Shown piece after piece: positions 1-10,800 of a DNA stretch of 64,000 bases (position 1 is its first letter; every line of letters starts with the position of its first letter). Source of the DNA: Chamaelirium japonicum (taxonomy: Eukaryota; Streptophyta; Magnoliopsida; Liliales; Melanthiaceae); the NCBI GenBank assembly GCA_947650365.1, contig OX393550.1, positions 99,101,924 to 99,165,923 of the forward strand, given 5' to 3'. The notes under the pieces are model-generated. The model was given only the letters and a program-made list of their open reading frames with translations, searched no databases and was not told where the DNA came from. Position numbers and translations under genes: made by a program.

Positions 1-1483
1 GGTGTCCAAGCAATCAGCATAAAGATTTATTATTTAATTACTAATATTCTTAAGCATGCGTCGCCGGACTCGCGACTCCGCATGCAAGGCGGGGTCCATT
101 CGACCACATGCGGCGATGTCCGGCGGGACCCGCATGTATCGTTATGGATACCTACCTTTAATCATTCTCATTTCCCACTATTAAAGACCATGCAAAGAAA
201 GTAGATGTCACCTGGTTGTCGAACACGAGCTTCTGCGATGCGACCTCCGCTCCGTCTCCGTCTGGGTCAACACAGCTCCGAACTGTCAAACACACACACC
301 GGCCTAAGGTCATTGCTTGCTACCAAGAAATACGGGTTTAGGCCCGAGTTAGTCGAGCCGAGAATTTGTGTCATCGGACGCCGGTCTACTGGCACGCAAA
401 ACGATGCCCCAATGGCACCATCTTAAATAGTCGACATTGTCGAAGCCAATGGTCGTACTAGGATCTACTTGCACTAATCCGACTAAACGGTTGGACCCAC
501 GTCGAGAATTGGTGAAATCGGCAAAGCCGATCATGGTCAGGCTTGATCTATCGAAAGAGGGGTTTACGAGGGGAATCGCACTGGTGGATCTCCTAGTGCA
601 CCATTGCCGCCAAGAGGGTTTGTCTCAAGTGTGACCGGATTATCCCCGCATAATAGCACCCTAACACATCTTCAAATTTCTAATATGCGCACACTAACAT
701 CGTATAAGCTACTGGTTTGGCAGGTCGACTCTAGGTCAAAAGTACATGGTCCGGGATAGTCTGGGATCATCTCGATAAGGTTCAGAAGTGTCGATGGCCA
801 TGATTTATGCATCGCACGTGTGTCTCGATCAGAGTCTAACAAGTTGCAAACAAATATGCATTGCCTCTAGGAATTAAAAAGGAATTAAGAATGACTTGCC
901 TTGTGGTTGTGTTGCACAGGCTGTTGTGCCATAGGAATGGAAAATGGTGCGGTTGCTATGATCCCAACTAATGGCTTTGCCCGGTCGAGCTCCGGGGTCA
1001 GCTATGATTAATGCTTGGAAGGTCAGGAAGGATCCGATCAACACAACATGGTCGTGGTTGCGATTAACATAAATGGGGAAAGTTCAAGGGTTGCGAAGCC
1101 CAAATCGGCTAAGCCTATCATGGTTGGGTTGTGCTCGGTCAAGGTGGTCGGAGGCCACCTACTGCCTGGCCGCCACCAACCAATCCATCGACAGCCATCG
1201 CAGAAAGGTGAGGGAAAAGAGAGAGAAAAAGAAGAAAAAAGGGGGCCTGTGCTTGTCGGGCTTCGCCGGCTGCACAGTCGCCGGCAATATGCCGGTGGCC
1301 ATGGCTGCGACCAAGCAAAAAGGCAAGACGGGGGCGGTGGCTGGTTGGGTCCATAGCACCAAGAAAATGAAACACAGTGGGAGGAGGGGGAAGGCGGACC
1401 TGGTCGGTGGGGGGGGGGTCGGCTCCGGCTGCGGCTCCTTCTCCGGCCAGCTGCCTCCTCTCCGGCCACCATCGCGTGCAGCC
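1..1483. other. Intergenic, no recognisable gene
   Basis: No reading frame here resembles a protein I know, and overlapping frames on both strands are equally open because the DNA is GC-rich. The only internal structure I see is a pair of related short stretches near 511-550 and 1093-1133, both containing a version of AATCGGC(A/T)AAGCC followed by ATCATGGT. They look like pieces of one decayed repeat. From about 1205 the sequence becomes purine-rich. Confidence 0.5.
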
Positions 1484-2092
1484 ACAGAGAGATTAAATCA
1501 GGGAGAGAGAGATAGAGAGTAGAGAGAGATCAGAGATGATAGAGGAAGAGATCGGAGAGGGTAAGGGGTCGAGTCCGGGTTTTAAAAAGGGGGAAAGGGG
1601 ATGGCCGGTAGGGTAGGGGGCGGCGCCGACGAAAATCGGAGCGGGATCCGGGGCGGCGGCCGGCGGGATTCGGGGCGGAATCCGGGGCGGCGGCCGGCGA
1701 GATTCGCGGCGGGATTCGCGGGCATCGGGAGGCGAATGGGTTAGGGTCGGGTCGGATTGGGTTGGGTGGGGCGATGGAGAGAGAGATCCGAGAGAGGAGA
1801 GAGTGATCGTGTGAAGGGGAGGAGAGAGAGAGAGAGATTGATCGCCTGAGAGAGAGGGAGAGAAAGAGAGAGAGAGGGACAGGGGCTTTGGGGTCGGGTT
1901 CGGGTATGGGTGAGGAGTTAGGGGGTGGGTTTGGGTTTGAGAGAGAAAGAGAGAGGGAGAGAGGTGGATGGGGTTGGGGTTGGGTACGGGTTCGGGTTAG
2001 GAATTAGGATGGGGATGGGTTTTGGGTTTTAATTTAATTTAATTTTTTTTTTGTTTAGTTATGTCTCTTTTTTTTTTTTTTTTTTTATTTTT
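1484..2092. repeat. Purine-rich low-complexity tract ending in a T-run
   Basis: The top strand is almost entirely A and G from about 1484 to 2010: GAGAGA stretches alternating with GGGTTCGGGT/GGGTTGGG-like runs. It ends in AT-rich sequence and a long T-run near 2063-2085. The GGGT(T/C)GGGT pattern resembles the interior of the hAT-like MITEs elsewhere in the window, but I find no terminal repeats here. No gene is supported. Confidence 0.6.
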
Positions 2093-2359
2093 TAAACTGG
2101 TCGAGCCCGACTCGCGCCGAGCCCGACTCGCCCTTGACTCGAGTCTCGCGGAGACGAGCCAGTGCGCGAACCTTGACGGTTCCGACAGACTAGCCACAAT
2201 ATTTAATTTATTATTAAAATTACTAAAAATAACCTTCGTGTTACGCCTCGATATACGTGCTCCTAAGCTCGTGCCTCCAAGGTAGCCTCACGACCCGTAC
2301 CCGGGACCTACTGCCTGGTCCCGCTCGAGTACAACAAACAGCATTACAGCCAATGAAAA

Positions 2360-3440
2360 CTATGACGTTAAAATAATATTTAAATCAAATCGGGCTGCCC
2401 GGAGCAAAAACACACTGGGGCACCGGTCATTACATGCTACTTCGCATCCAACGTATCCAACTAGGTCGGGGAACAATTTCTATATGCAACAATAGGGTGG
2501 AACCTTCAGGGTTCGGGATCTCTAGCTTTAATCGGATCCCTGATTAACTGTTCCGGTGACACATCGAAAGTTTCGTTAATCAGCCCTAATCTGATTAACC
2601 CGCGTAGCCACCCAGAGTGCGACGCGAGTTGAACTCTAGTGATCCTAAACTTATGTTACTCCCTCGTAACCCTGTTCTCTACTATACTCCGATAATCCTC
2701 AGTCCCTCCTATTACTGGTGTCATGATACGACTCGGGCGGTGGGGAGCACCGTCAGATCCCGATCGATCATCTGACTAGGGTTTGATGACTTGTCATCTA
2801 TAACACCACACACCTTTCGGTGCTATACCTAGCATCCGGAACATCGTCAGTCATACTGACAACCACCAGGCCTGGGTTAACTGTATGGACAGATTGACTC
2901 ATCAAAACGCACCCATCCAACACTAGACGTCGGATAACCTGTAGGGATTACATATCACTCAAGTGCCAGCCGGGTAACCCAACGTACCGTGGTATTGGAC
3001 TATGGAAGGTCTGCACACATTGGCACATCAAAGCACCACATAACATATTGGCCCAGTGAACATGGTCCCTCAGGGTTAAGGACAGATTATCTATAATAGT
3101 AAGATGGTTTATGCACCAGTGTCTGAATCACTGAACTGTGCACCGTCTTGGTTCCTGTTCAACACGATCATCGTGCTTGGTCAGGTGAATGGGAATCCCA
3201 CGTTCCCGTGGTAGAGACTTCACCACATCCTCTACCTGCCAACAACTTGTTCTCGGTGAAGCGACCAGCATCACCTAAGCTGTGAACTAGTTCTAGGTCT
3301 ATACAGAACTGGTCCACTGGGTTCCCAAGCATGGATCCTCCATGCGCCTCAGTGGCCTACTATGTTCCCTAGGGTCCTTTTTTTATATGAGTATCATCAT
3401 ATACCAGAGTAGTATTCTAATTAAAGCAATAACCAAAGTC
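2360..3440. repeat. Dispersed repeat, copy 1 (LTR-retrotransposon derivative?)
   Basis: A non-coding repeat that recurs at 3441-4270 and, shorter, at 41930-42400. Shared landmarks, in the same order, are ACCACCAGGCCTGGGTT, a block ending in CGGGTAACCCAACG, a CACATTGG(C/T) segment, CAAAGCACCAC, and GGTCCCTCAGGGTT followed by aggac-type sequence. Copies are strongly diverged (many substitutions and indels), so the family is old. No protein domain is present. The pattern is compatible with LTR or LARD-type sequence but no termini or target duplication could be fixed. Confidence 0.6.
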
Positions 3441-4270
3441 ATCTTTATTAATGTTAATACAGAAATTCCACGCTAAGGACACACGAGCTACAATAAGTGC
3501 GACGCAGGCTGCACTCCAATTCACCCAGACTTACTATGTTCTCCATCATACCCCTACTCTCCGCTTAGTAGTGGTAAACACGTTGTCCCTCCACTTGATG
3601 CCATGATTCACTTCGAGCGGTGGAGACTACCGTCAGACTCGAATGATCATATGACTTGATTCCTTCCAGGTTGATCTATACATCGTACCTCTGATTACCC
3701 CGTCGAGTAATCGAACCCGGTCAACAGTCAAACTGATGACCACCAGGCCTGGGTTTGGTACACTGTAAGTCACACCAAGGAACGCACCTCCCTTCAGGGG
3801 TGTGGATAGCCTGCAGGAGTGATACGCTAATGCAACGCCAGTCGAGTAACCCAGTACACCATGGTTTTGGATCACTGCATACGGATCCTCACACATTGGT
3901 GTGCCAAAGCACCACGCAACTAGTTAGTCCATCAGACGTGGTTCCTCAGGGTTTAGGACCGTTTTACCCTAAGCAGAAACACTGCTTAGTGTACCAGTGT
4001 CTGCTCACTGATCTGTACACCGTGTTAGTTCCGTTCAGCCACAGACACTGTGCCTGGTGATGACCATGGTGAAGACTTCCCATGAACTGTCATCCCCAAC
4101 AGCTTATCATGATGAGGCGACCAATCTGATCATAGCTACGAACTGATTTAGATTATATGGGACCAATCCACTCAGTCTTCAACTCAGTGGACTACCATAT
4201 AATCATGGCTCTCTGTTCTTAAAAGAACACGTAACTATGTTACGTACCTATATGCATCTCATATAATAAC
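3441..4270. repeat. Dispersed repeat, copy 2
   Basis: Lies directly downstream of copy 1 in the same orientation, so the pair forms a diverged tandem. It shares the ACCACCAGGCCTGGGTT landmark (about 3740), the CGAGTAACCCAGTACACCAT block (about 3844) and the CAAAGCACCACGCAACTAG block (about 3905) with the copies near 2.9 kb and 42.1 kb. The short open frames inside (for example minus 3633-3896) follow the repeat and not a gene. Confidence 0.6.
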
Positions 4271-4379
4271 TATCAATCTTTATTAGACCAAAACATAAAG
4301 TTTTACAAGCTTAGAATACATCAATCCTAACAGATTCATCATCATGGACAACTATATTGCCGCTAGATAATCCTAATCA

Positions 4380-5160
4380 ATCCGGTCTTGCTCCACCTTT
4401 CTACTTACACTCTGATTTGTAGTGCTTGGATCTATCACACTTCCAGCACGAACCTTGCCTCTTCTTCTTCTTCTTCCCCGCTTGCACCGTCAACAACTTG
4501 GCCTGGGTGTCTGCAACCATCTCGTTTGCCCCCTTCAAATGAACTACATTTGAGAGAAGCGTAGCCTTGATATCCTCCATCTTTATTGACTCATTCCTTT
4601 AGGGTATGATGACCTTCAGATACTTGTAGGACTGGGGTAATGAGCCAAGAAGAAGTAGCACATTGTTCGTATCTTTTATGTCTTCACCGACATTGAGTAA
4701 CTCTTCTGTCAATTGATTGAAGATCGAGAGATGCTTAGCGATCCTCGTACCTTTTGTTATCTGAAGATTATAGATTTTCTGCTTCAGGTATAACCAGTTC
4801 ATGAGCGACCGGGTCATGTACATGCTTTCAAGAGTTTTCTACAACTTTACCGCAGAAACCTCCTAGAGACGTTCGTCAACACGGCCTATGCGAGACACAT
4901 CCGAATCGCGCTCGTCGTCTGCAAATCATATTCAATCTACTCGTCATCCTTCATCTTGTCTGGCTTGACGCCCTTCAAAGCTTGATGTATCAGTACTGGA
5001 TCAATGCATCTCTGACTTGTATTTGCCACAAACCAAAGTTGATCTCGCCATCGAACTTCTCGATCTCGAACTTCATGTTCGACCTGAAGAAAGCCATCTT
5101 CGATTTCTTCACCTTCAACCTTGAGCCTCGGGAATAGCCCAACAAGAAGCTCTGATACCA
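4380..5160 (-). pseudogene. Ty1-copia Gag remnant with zinc knuckle and PBS
   Basis: Reading on the minus strand from the primer-binding site, the translated pieces match the order of a copia Gag. An N-terminal segment near 5000-5090 contains FDGEINFGLWQIQVRDALIQ. A UBN2-type middle part at 4599-4823 contains LYLKQKIYNLQITKGT and LLLGSLPQSYKYL. A CCHC zinc knuckle near 4430-4475 reads CWKCDRSKHYKSEC (C-x2-C-x4-H-x4-C). The frame is broken by stops between these parts and nothing of protease, integrase or RT follows below 4380, so this is a truncated dead copy. GCTCTGATACCA at 5149-5160 is the complement of the initiator-Met tRNA binding site used by copia elements. Confidence 0.85.
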
Positions 5161-5162
5161 GT

Positions 5163-5880
5163 TGTTATGAAATCGATCCCACCACCAAGACTCTACGCAA
5201 CAGAAAAGGACGTCAAAGGTACAAAGAACTCCACCGAAAGATGACAAACACCACCTTCGAGAAGAATACGATCGATGCACACCAAATCACCAAACACAAG
5301 AACACAAGATGAAATTCGGCAATTAACGATCAATTGATTCACTCAGAAAAGGAATACAAGGAGTAAAACTCTAACCAATTCCTTTCTCAACCCATAAAGA
5401 GATAACCTACCAAGGAACAAGAAGAAATACTGTAGCCCTTTCACTCCAAGAAAAAGAGAAACCCTCGCTCAAACCCAATGATGGCTACCCTCTGTTCTAT
5501 CTCTTAAAGAGCCTTTAGATCCTTCCTTATTCTTCTTGTTCATCCCTAGGGATCCCCTTTATACTCATAAGTTCATGCAAGACCTAGAAGAGAAGATAGA
5601 AACAAACCCCTAAAAGTTCTCACGAAATCCCATGAAAAACCGCAACCAAAAATGCGTTACACGCGTGCCTATCCGATGCTTGACGCCCTTAGCGCTAGTT
5701 TCCTGCACGCGGGCTAGGCCACCTCGGATTGGCACCTAGGACGCCAGGCCCATTTTCGCTCCGTATTTGCTCCGTAGCTGCTCCGCCTTCCGCCATTGTT
5801 TGCGCACGAACCTTTGACATGTTGAGTGCTTGTTTTAAGTCAACATCTTGAACAGAATCACCACCAAAAAGAGAGAAACA
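5163..5880 (-). mobile_element. Ty1-copia LTR (5' LTR of the Gag remnant)
   Basis: Begins with TGTTATGAAATC two bases from the PBS of the adjacent Gag remnant, which fixes the inner boundary. The outer boundary is less certain. I favour 5880, ending AGAAACA, because TGTT...AACA are then inverted. An alternative is 5860. Content is typical of an LTR: A-rich inner half and a CCTTTATACTCATAAG stretch near 5560. The opposite LTR is not in this window, so no TSD can be checked. Confidence 0.65.
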
Positions 5881-7213
5881 ATCATGATTTGCATCTTAAA
5901 TTTCTTTCCTTCTAATAAGAAAGATGAGCATAGAGAAAAAAAATGAAAAATAAATGTGACATTAATGGAGTGGATGTTTGATGAGTATCTAATGGGATCC
6001 AGTTAACAAAATGTGTATGTGTGTGTGTGTGTGAGAGAGAGAGGCCCATTTTTCTATAATGCCAGCCTACTTTCCAAAAATATGATGCAGGACACATGAC
6101 CTCTTTTATTGAACATTAATAAATAAATTATCTTCAATCCGCTACCTCATCTAATTCAAGCATCGCAGCCGTCATGAACGGTTGTGATTGTGTGTTGTGA
6201 CAATTTAATATCCCTATATGCATGCAATTAAATGCAATATTCGTTTGATGTTGTGGATACTCATTTATAGAGCTCCACGTGTCAAACAACGGGAGTGAAT
6301 GCTCCATTTTAGTATTTATATAATATATTAGATTAGATTTTAGGGGTGATTTCCAATTTGATTTACTACTAGGCATGTTTTAGAAAAGAAAAATTCTACT
6401 TGGCCACGTTTTTACCAAAGAAAACCCCATTCTAAGGGCATCATGCAGTTCTACCGAGGGCAGTCCAAAGGCAACCCTCTATATTTTATTTGTCCTCTTG
6501 CGATGCACGTGCAGGTCGTCGCTCACCACCGCAGTGCAAGTCTTGTGTCGTCAGTCCTCAATCGTCGACAATCTAATGTTTTCAAAACCGAACCAGACAT
6601 CGAATCGTAAAGGTCCCCAGTCAGGTCCAATCCGGTTCAACTAATTGAACCAGACAAATTATAGGATAAATAGTAATTATTTGTCCCTAAAACATCAAAA
6701 GTGTTGGTTATCAAATTAGCTAGTTGTTATTTTAAGAGCCTTCATGCATCAGGTCACATATTCAAAGTCTACAAGACACATAACTTCTCTTATTATTACA
6801 AAAAAATTTAAAATGAATTTATAATAGAACCGGTCGGATCACACTTTGAACCGACTCATCTCCGGGTTGTGGTCTAAATCGATTCAATTGACCGACTTGG
6901 ACCTATTTTCAAAACACTGCCACAACATTTGAACCGTCACCCCCACCACCTTCATCCTCATTCCCTTCCTATTCCGCATCCCCTTATTCTCTACCTCCTC
7001 CTACCTCCTAAAAAATAAACACACTCGGTCACTCCAGGATGAGTACAAATTCAATAGATATGGCCAATGAAGACCAAGTGCATTTATAGAACGTTCGACA
7101 ATTGGGATGCATTCGGCCTCCAATGGCCAAATGTCTTAGAAATGCATTCATTCTTCAATGCCCGAATGTAATGAAGGTGCACTTGACATGGAATGGCCGA
7201 GTGACGCTATTTC
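5881..7213. other. AT-rich intergenic DNA, no gene seen
   Basis: AT-rich sequence with a short (GT)n run near 6012-6032 followed by GAGAGAGAGA. A patch near 6570-6910 has AACCGGTCGGATC / AATCCGGTTCAA motifs like the interior of the window's hAT-like MITEs, but I could not find its ends. No coding or RNA gene is supported. Confidence 0.5.
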
Positions 7214-8760
7214 TGTGGGGAAAATTTTCGTGCCGTTTTGATCAGAAACCTCGCCCCACAATTCTTTATTGAATTGTATGGTTTGTCGAGTTAGAGATTA
7301 GAGAGTATAGAGAGAAAGAAATGAGGACTTGTAGTCGAAGTTCGGTCTTACGACCTACGTCTCCGGGTGAGAGGTGTCACTTGGTTTGCACTATAATATA
7401 TGTGAAATTGGGGGGAGCATTCTCTTGACAGGCCGAGAGAAGCTACTTACAATGTGGTTGCACGGAGCAACTAGAAGAGTGCAAAAAGAAGAGTAGAGAG
7501 CTCTAGCTCTGGTTCTGGAATCCCCTCTTCCTCTAATCGAATGACCAACCAACGTACTCTTTTTCTAAATGCCATAGGGGTCTTTTTATAGCTGAAACCT
7601 GTGTTGATATGGCAGTGATGAGGTGATGCTAATCTTGGGCCTGGGCTTACCTATTTGGGCTGTTGCGCGGGCCTATGTGGGTCTGGTCCGGTATAATTTT
7701 TACATCCACAGTTACCTCCTCCCAGTTGAGCTAGGGCTTTGTGGGTTAACTGGGATCTACGGGTGCAAAGAATTTCCGTTGTGCCACGTGGCTTGAACTC
7801 GGATAGTCCTCGGTACTGTGGGGTCGGTAGGCTCGAGCTATCAGAGCTGTCAGTTTAGTTATGGGTCGAAGTGATAGACTTTTCGAACTTAGTTTTTCTG
7901 GCTGAATTCTATCGGGCTTCGGTGTACTAGGCTTCAGGATGCGTGTTTCAGACTTAGTTTTTCCGATTGAATTCTATCGGGCTCCAGTGTGCTAGGCTTC
8001 GGGATGCGCATTTCAGACTTAGTTTTTCCAGCTGAATTCTATCGGGCTTGGTATGCCAGGCTTCGGGATGCGAGTTCCATATTTAGTTTTTTCGGCTGAA
8101 TTCTATCAGGCTCCGATGTGTCAGGCTTCGGGATACGCGTTCCAGACTTAGTTTTTCCAATTAAATTCTATCGGGCTTTGGTGTGTCAGGCTTCGAGATG
8201 CGCGTTCCAGACTTAGTTTTTCCGGCTGAATTCTATCGGGCTCCGGGTAGCCAGGCTTCGAGATCCGTGTTCCAGACTTAGTTTTTCCGACTGAATTCTA
8301 TCGGGCTCTGGTGTGCCAAGCTTCGGGATGCGCGTTCCAGACTTAGTTTTTCCGACTGAATTCTATCAGGCTCCGGTGTGTCAGGCTTCGGGATACGCGT
8401 TCCAGACTTAGTTTTTTTGTTTGAATTCTATCGGGCTCTGGTGTGTAAAGATGAGCATTCCAGACTTAGTTTTTCCGGCTGAATTCTATCGGGCTCCGGG
8501 TAGCCAGACTTCGAGATGCGTGTTCCAGACTTAGTTTTTCCGACTGAATTATATCGGGCTCTGGTGTGTCAGGCTTCGGGATGTGCGTTCCAGACTTAGT
8601 TTTTCCGGCTGAATTCTATCGAGCTGTGGTGTGCCAGGCTTCAGGATGCGCATTCTAGACATAGTTTTTTCCGGTTGAATTCTCTCGGTCTTCTCTATTT
8701 TAGCGTCCGAAGTTAGGGTTTCCTCCATCCATCATTCCCACCGTCGCTCCTGCGCATGTA
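7214..8760 (-). mobile_element. LTR-like block with a minus-strand TATA box
   Basis: Starts with TGTGGGGAAAATTTTCG, the inverse of the ...CCCCACA end found in the gypsy LTRs at 51.9 and 58.6 kb. A minus-strand TATA box (CTATAAAAAG, about 7581-7591) lies 370 bp inside, the usual place relative to the R/U5 end. The U3 side would then hold the 65-bp array at 7868-8695. No PBS follows the 7214 end and no TSD was found, so this is probably a solo or truncated LTR. Family assignment is an inference. Confidence 0.45.
7868..8695. repeat. 65-bp minisatellite, 13 units
   Basis: Thirteen head-to-tail units each carry ACTTAGTTTTTCCG followed by CTGAATTCTATCGGGCT. Unit anchors (the A of ACTTAG) lie at 7887, 7952, 8017, 8081, 8146, 8211, 8276, 8341, 8406, 8464, 8529, 8594 and 8659. 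The spacing is 65 bp except one 64-bp and one 58-bp unit, the latter with an internal deletion. Units differ by a few substitutions each. 65 is not a multiple of 3 and no frame is open through the array, so it is not a coding repeat. Confidence 0.95.
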
Positions 8761-9638
8761 TGCTTCTTTCCTCTTCTCCTTCTCTCTTTTGATTTCGCGA
8801 AGGTGATGTCGGGGGAAGGTGTGACAGACTGACCCTCTGTCGCCGTGGGACGTTGTGTGAAAGAGCACGTGGAGGGGAGGTCAGACCGCTCGACCCCCCC
8901 CTTCTCCAGTCGTTGAAGGTTGCTGACCCGCACATGAGAGGGGAGGGTCGGATTCCCTCCCCTCTTCCTCGTATGAGACCGCCACCGTGCGAAGGGTGGC
9001 ACGGGGGGCCGTCGTTGGGCGAAGGAGACACCGGGGGTGGGGATCGGATCCCCCCCTCTCATCTCCGTTCCGGGTCGCCGCCGTACGGAGCGGGGCACAT
9101 ACGCTGGGGTCGTTGCCGAGCAAGGAGGGACATGGGTGGGAGGGGGCCGGAGTCGGATCCCCCCCTCCTTCGTTCTAGGTCCGGTACAATTTTTGCATCC
9201 ACAATTTTCAGAAGAGGAGGAGGAGGGGGGGAGGAAAAAGGAGGAGGTTGAAGAAGAAGGGGAGGAGGAAAAGTAGGAGGAGGAATGAGGTGTCGGTGGT
9301 AGGCATAGCCTAATGGTGACGGCCTGCACAAGACCAACGATGGTGGTAATGGGCATGGGTTGCCTTTTGCAAAATACCTAAGACGCACTTGTGGCATACT
9401 GTGTATTTTTAAGATTTCAAGTTGGGCCTGCCTTAGGTATAAGGTGGGCCTTATATACAAATAGAATCACCCTATAGAAAACCCATTAAAATAGATTTTT
9501 CAAATAGATTTAAAATATGTTTAAAATATATTTCAAAGAGTTTTCCTCTCCCTCTCTGACTGTCGACTGTGTGTCTTAGGGAGATCTATTCATAATCGGC
9601 TAGGCACTCCCGGTGTCCAGGAGAATAAAGGGTTAAAT
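8700..9638. other. GC-rich low-complexity region, no credible gene
   Basis: GC-rich sequence with several overlapping open frames on both strands, rich in Arg, Pro, Gly and Ser, ending in a GGA/GAGG purine tract at 9212-9290. Equal openness of many frames and the absence of any domain argue against a gene. The last 250 bp are AT-rich and lead to the MITE at 9639. Confidence 0.5.
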
Positions 9639-10093
9639 TAGCGGTGGCAATGGGTAGTGTCGGGTCGGGTTCGTGTCGGGTCTAGTTTCGGGTCGTGTCC
9701 AAAATCCCTAGATCCGGACCCGACCCATTTAACTAAACGTGTCTAGATCCTAAACCCGTACCCAACCCGTTTATAAACGGGTAGACCTGATAAGATCCGT
9801 TTACCACACGGATTTATTTAGTTGACCCAATCCGACTCGACCCGACCTAACCCGATAGACCCGATGGCACTATATATTACAATATCGGATTGCAGGTAGA
9901 CCCAAACGACCCGTTGAATATTAAATTGGTCTTTCCGGATCTGCCGTGTCCAGACCGTAAACCCGGACCCGACCCATTTATTAAACGGGTCTATTGTGTC
10001 GACCCGTTTACAACCCGAACCCGTTTAGGCTTGACCCAGACCTGCTAACTTCGTGTCAAGTCTGCCGTGTCGGATCCGAAATTGCTAGCCCTA
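9639..10093. mobile_element. hAT-like MITE with 8-bp TSD
   Basis: Starts TAGCGGTGGCAATGGG and ends AAATTGCTAGCCCTA, so the ends form an imperfect inverted repeat. It is flanked by GGTTAAAT at 9631-9638 and again at 10094-10101, a perfect 8-bp target-site duplication as made by hAT transposases. The 455-bp interior is dominated by GGGTCGGGT / ACCCGACCC variants and has no coding capacity. It aligns nearly end to end with the element at 47308-47780. Confidence 0.9.
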
Positions 10094-10529
10094 GGTTAAA
10101 TCATACTAACAGATATTTAATTACTATCGACAACTTGATGACTCTCTATGATTATCATTGTGACTCTCTGTTGAAGAAATTATAGAAAACTTTGTTAAGA
10201 AACGGTGGCACCAGATATCAAGAGAGAGAAAGAGAAGAAGAAAGAGAAAGAGAGGAGAAATAAAGAGATTAGAGAGTAAGAGAGAAACGCAGCTTGTGGG
10301 CCCACGGCAAGACATCACCGCCCACGGAGACGTGCACCCGGCTGGACACCCCTCCACAACAACAGAAATTCCCTAAATCCGCAGCTAAAATTAGCTGAAT
10401 AAATATTTAATCGACCGTCCGGCCCCCGAATTAAATGGGCATAATTGGTGCCGTCAAAAATACCATTTCACAGCCTGGCTGCCGAATTTAAGTTTGAATT
10501 TGTGGCAACAAGGCCGTCACAATTGGGCA

Positions 10530-10800
10530 CCAGGGGTGGCAGCGGTGCGGTTTAAAATAAAAAATCGTAGTAAACCGCACCGCATACTGCGGTTTTGGTT
10601 TGCAAAAATATAAAACCGTCGCGGTGCGATGCGGTTTCGATGTAGCGGTGCGGTTTCGGTTTTGACCAAAACTGTATAATACCGCACCGTTTAGGTCTTT
10701 ATAATGATAAACCGCGGTGTACCGCACCACACTGCACCGCATGGAGCGGTTTCAGTTTTACATAATGGTAAACCGTTGCGGTGAACCATTTTTTCGGCGA
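10530..10800. repeat. GGTGCGGTTT-rich MITE fragment
   Basis: Begins AGGGGTGGCAGCGGTGCGG, like the starts of the hAT-like MITEs here, and continues with many GCGGTTT / AAACCGC variants. No matching right end or TSD was found, so it is probably a truncated relative of the same superfamily. Confidence 0.5.

Noticed and set aside
1038..1522. Overlapping frames of 108-149 residues
   Set aside because: Open on both strands because of GC and GA bias; no conserved motif or promoter context.
7868..8695. Possible CRISPR-like array
   Set aside because: No alternation of constant repeat and unique spacer; whole 65-bp units repeat, and the host is a plant.
8700..9356. 218-residue minus-strand open frame
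   Set aside because: Low-complexity Ser/Pro/Arg translation with several other open frames over the same bases; no family resemblance.
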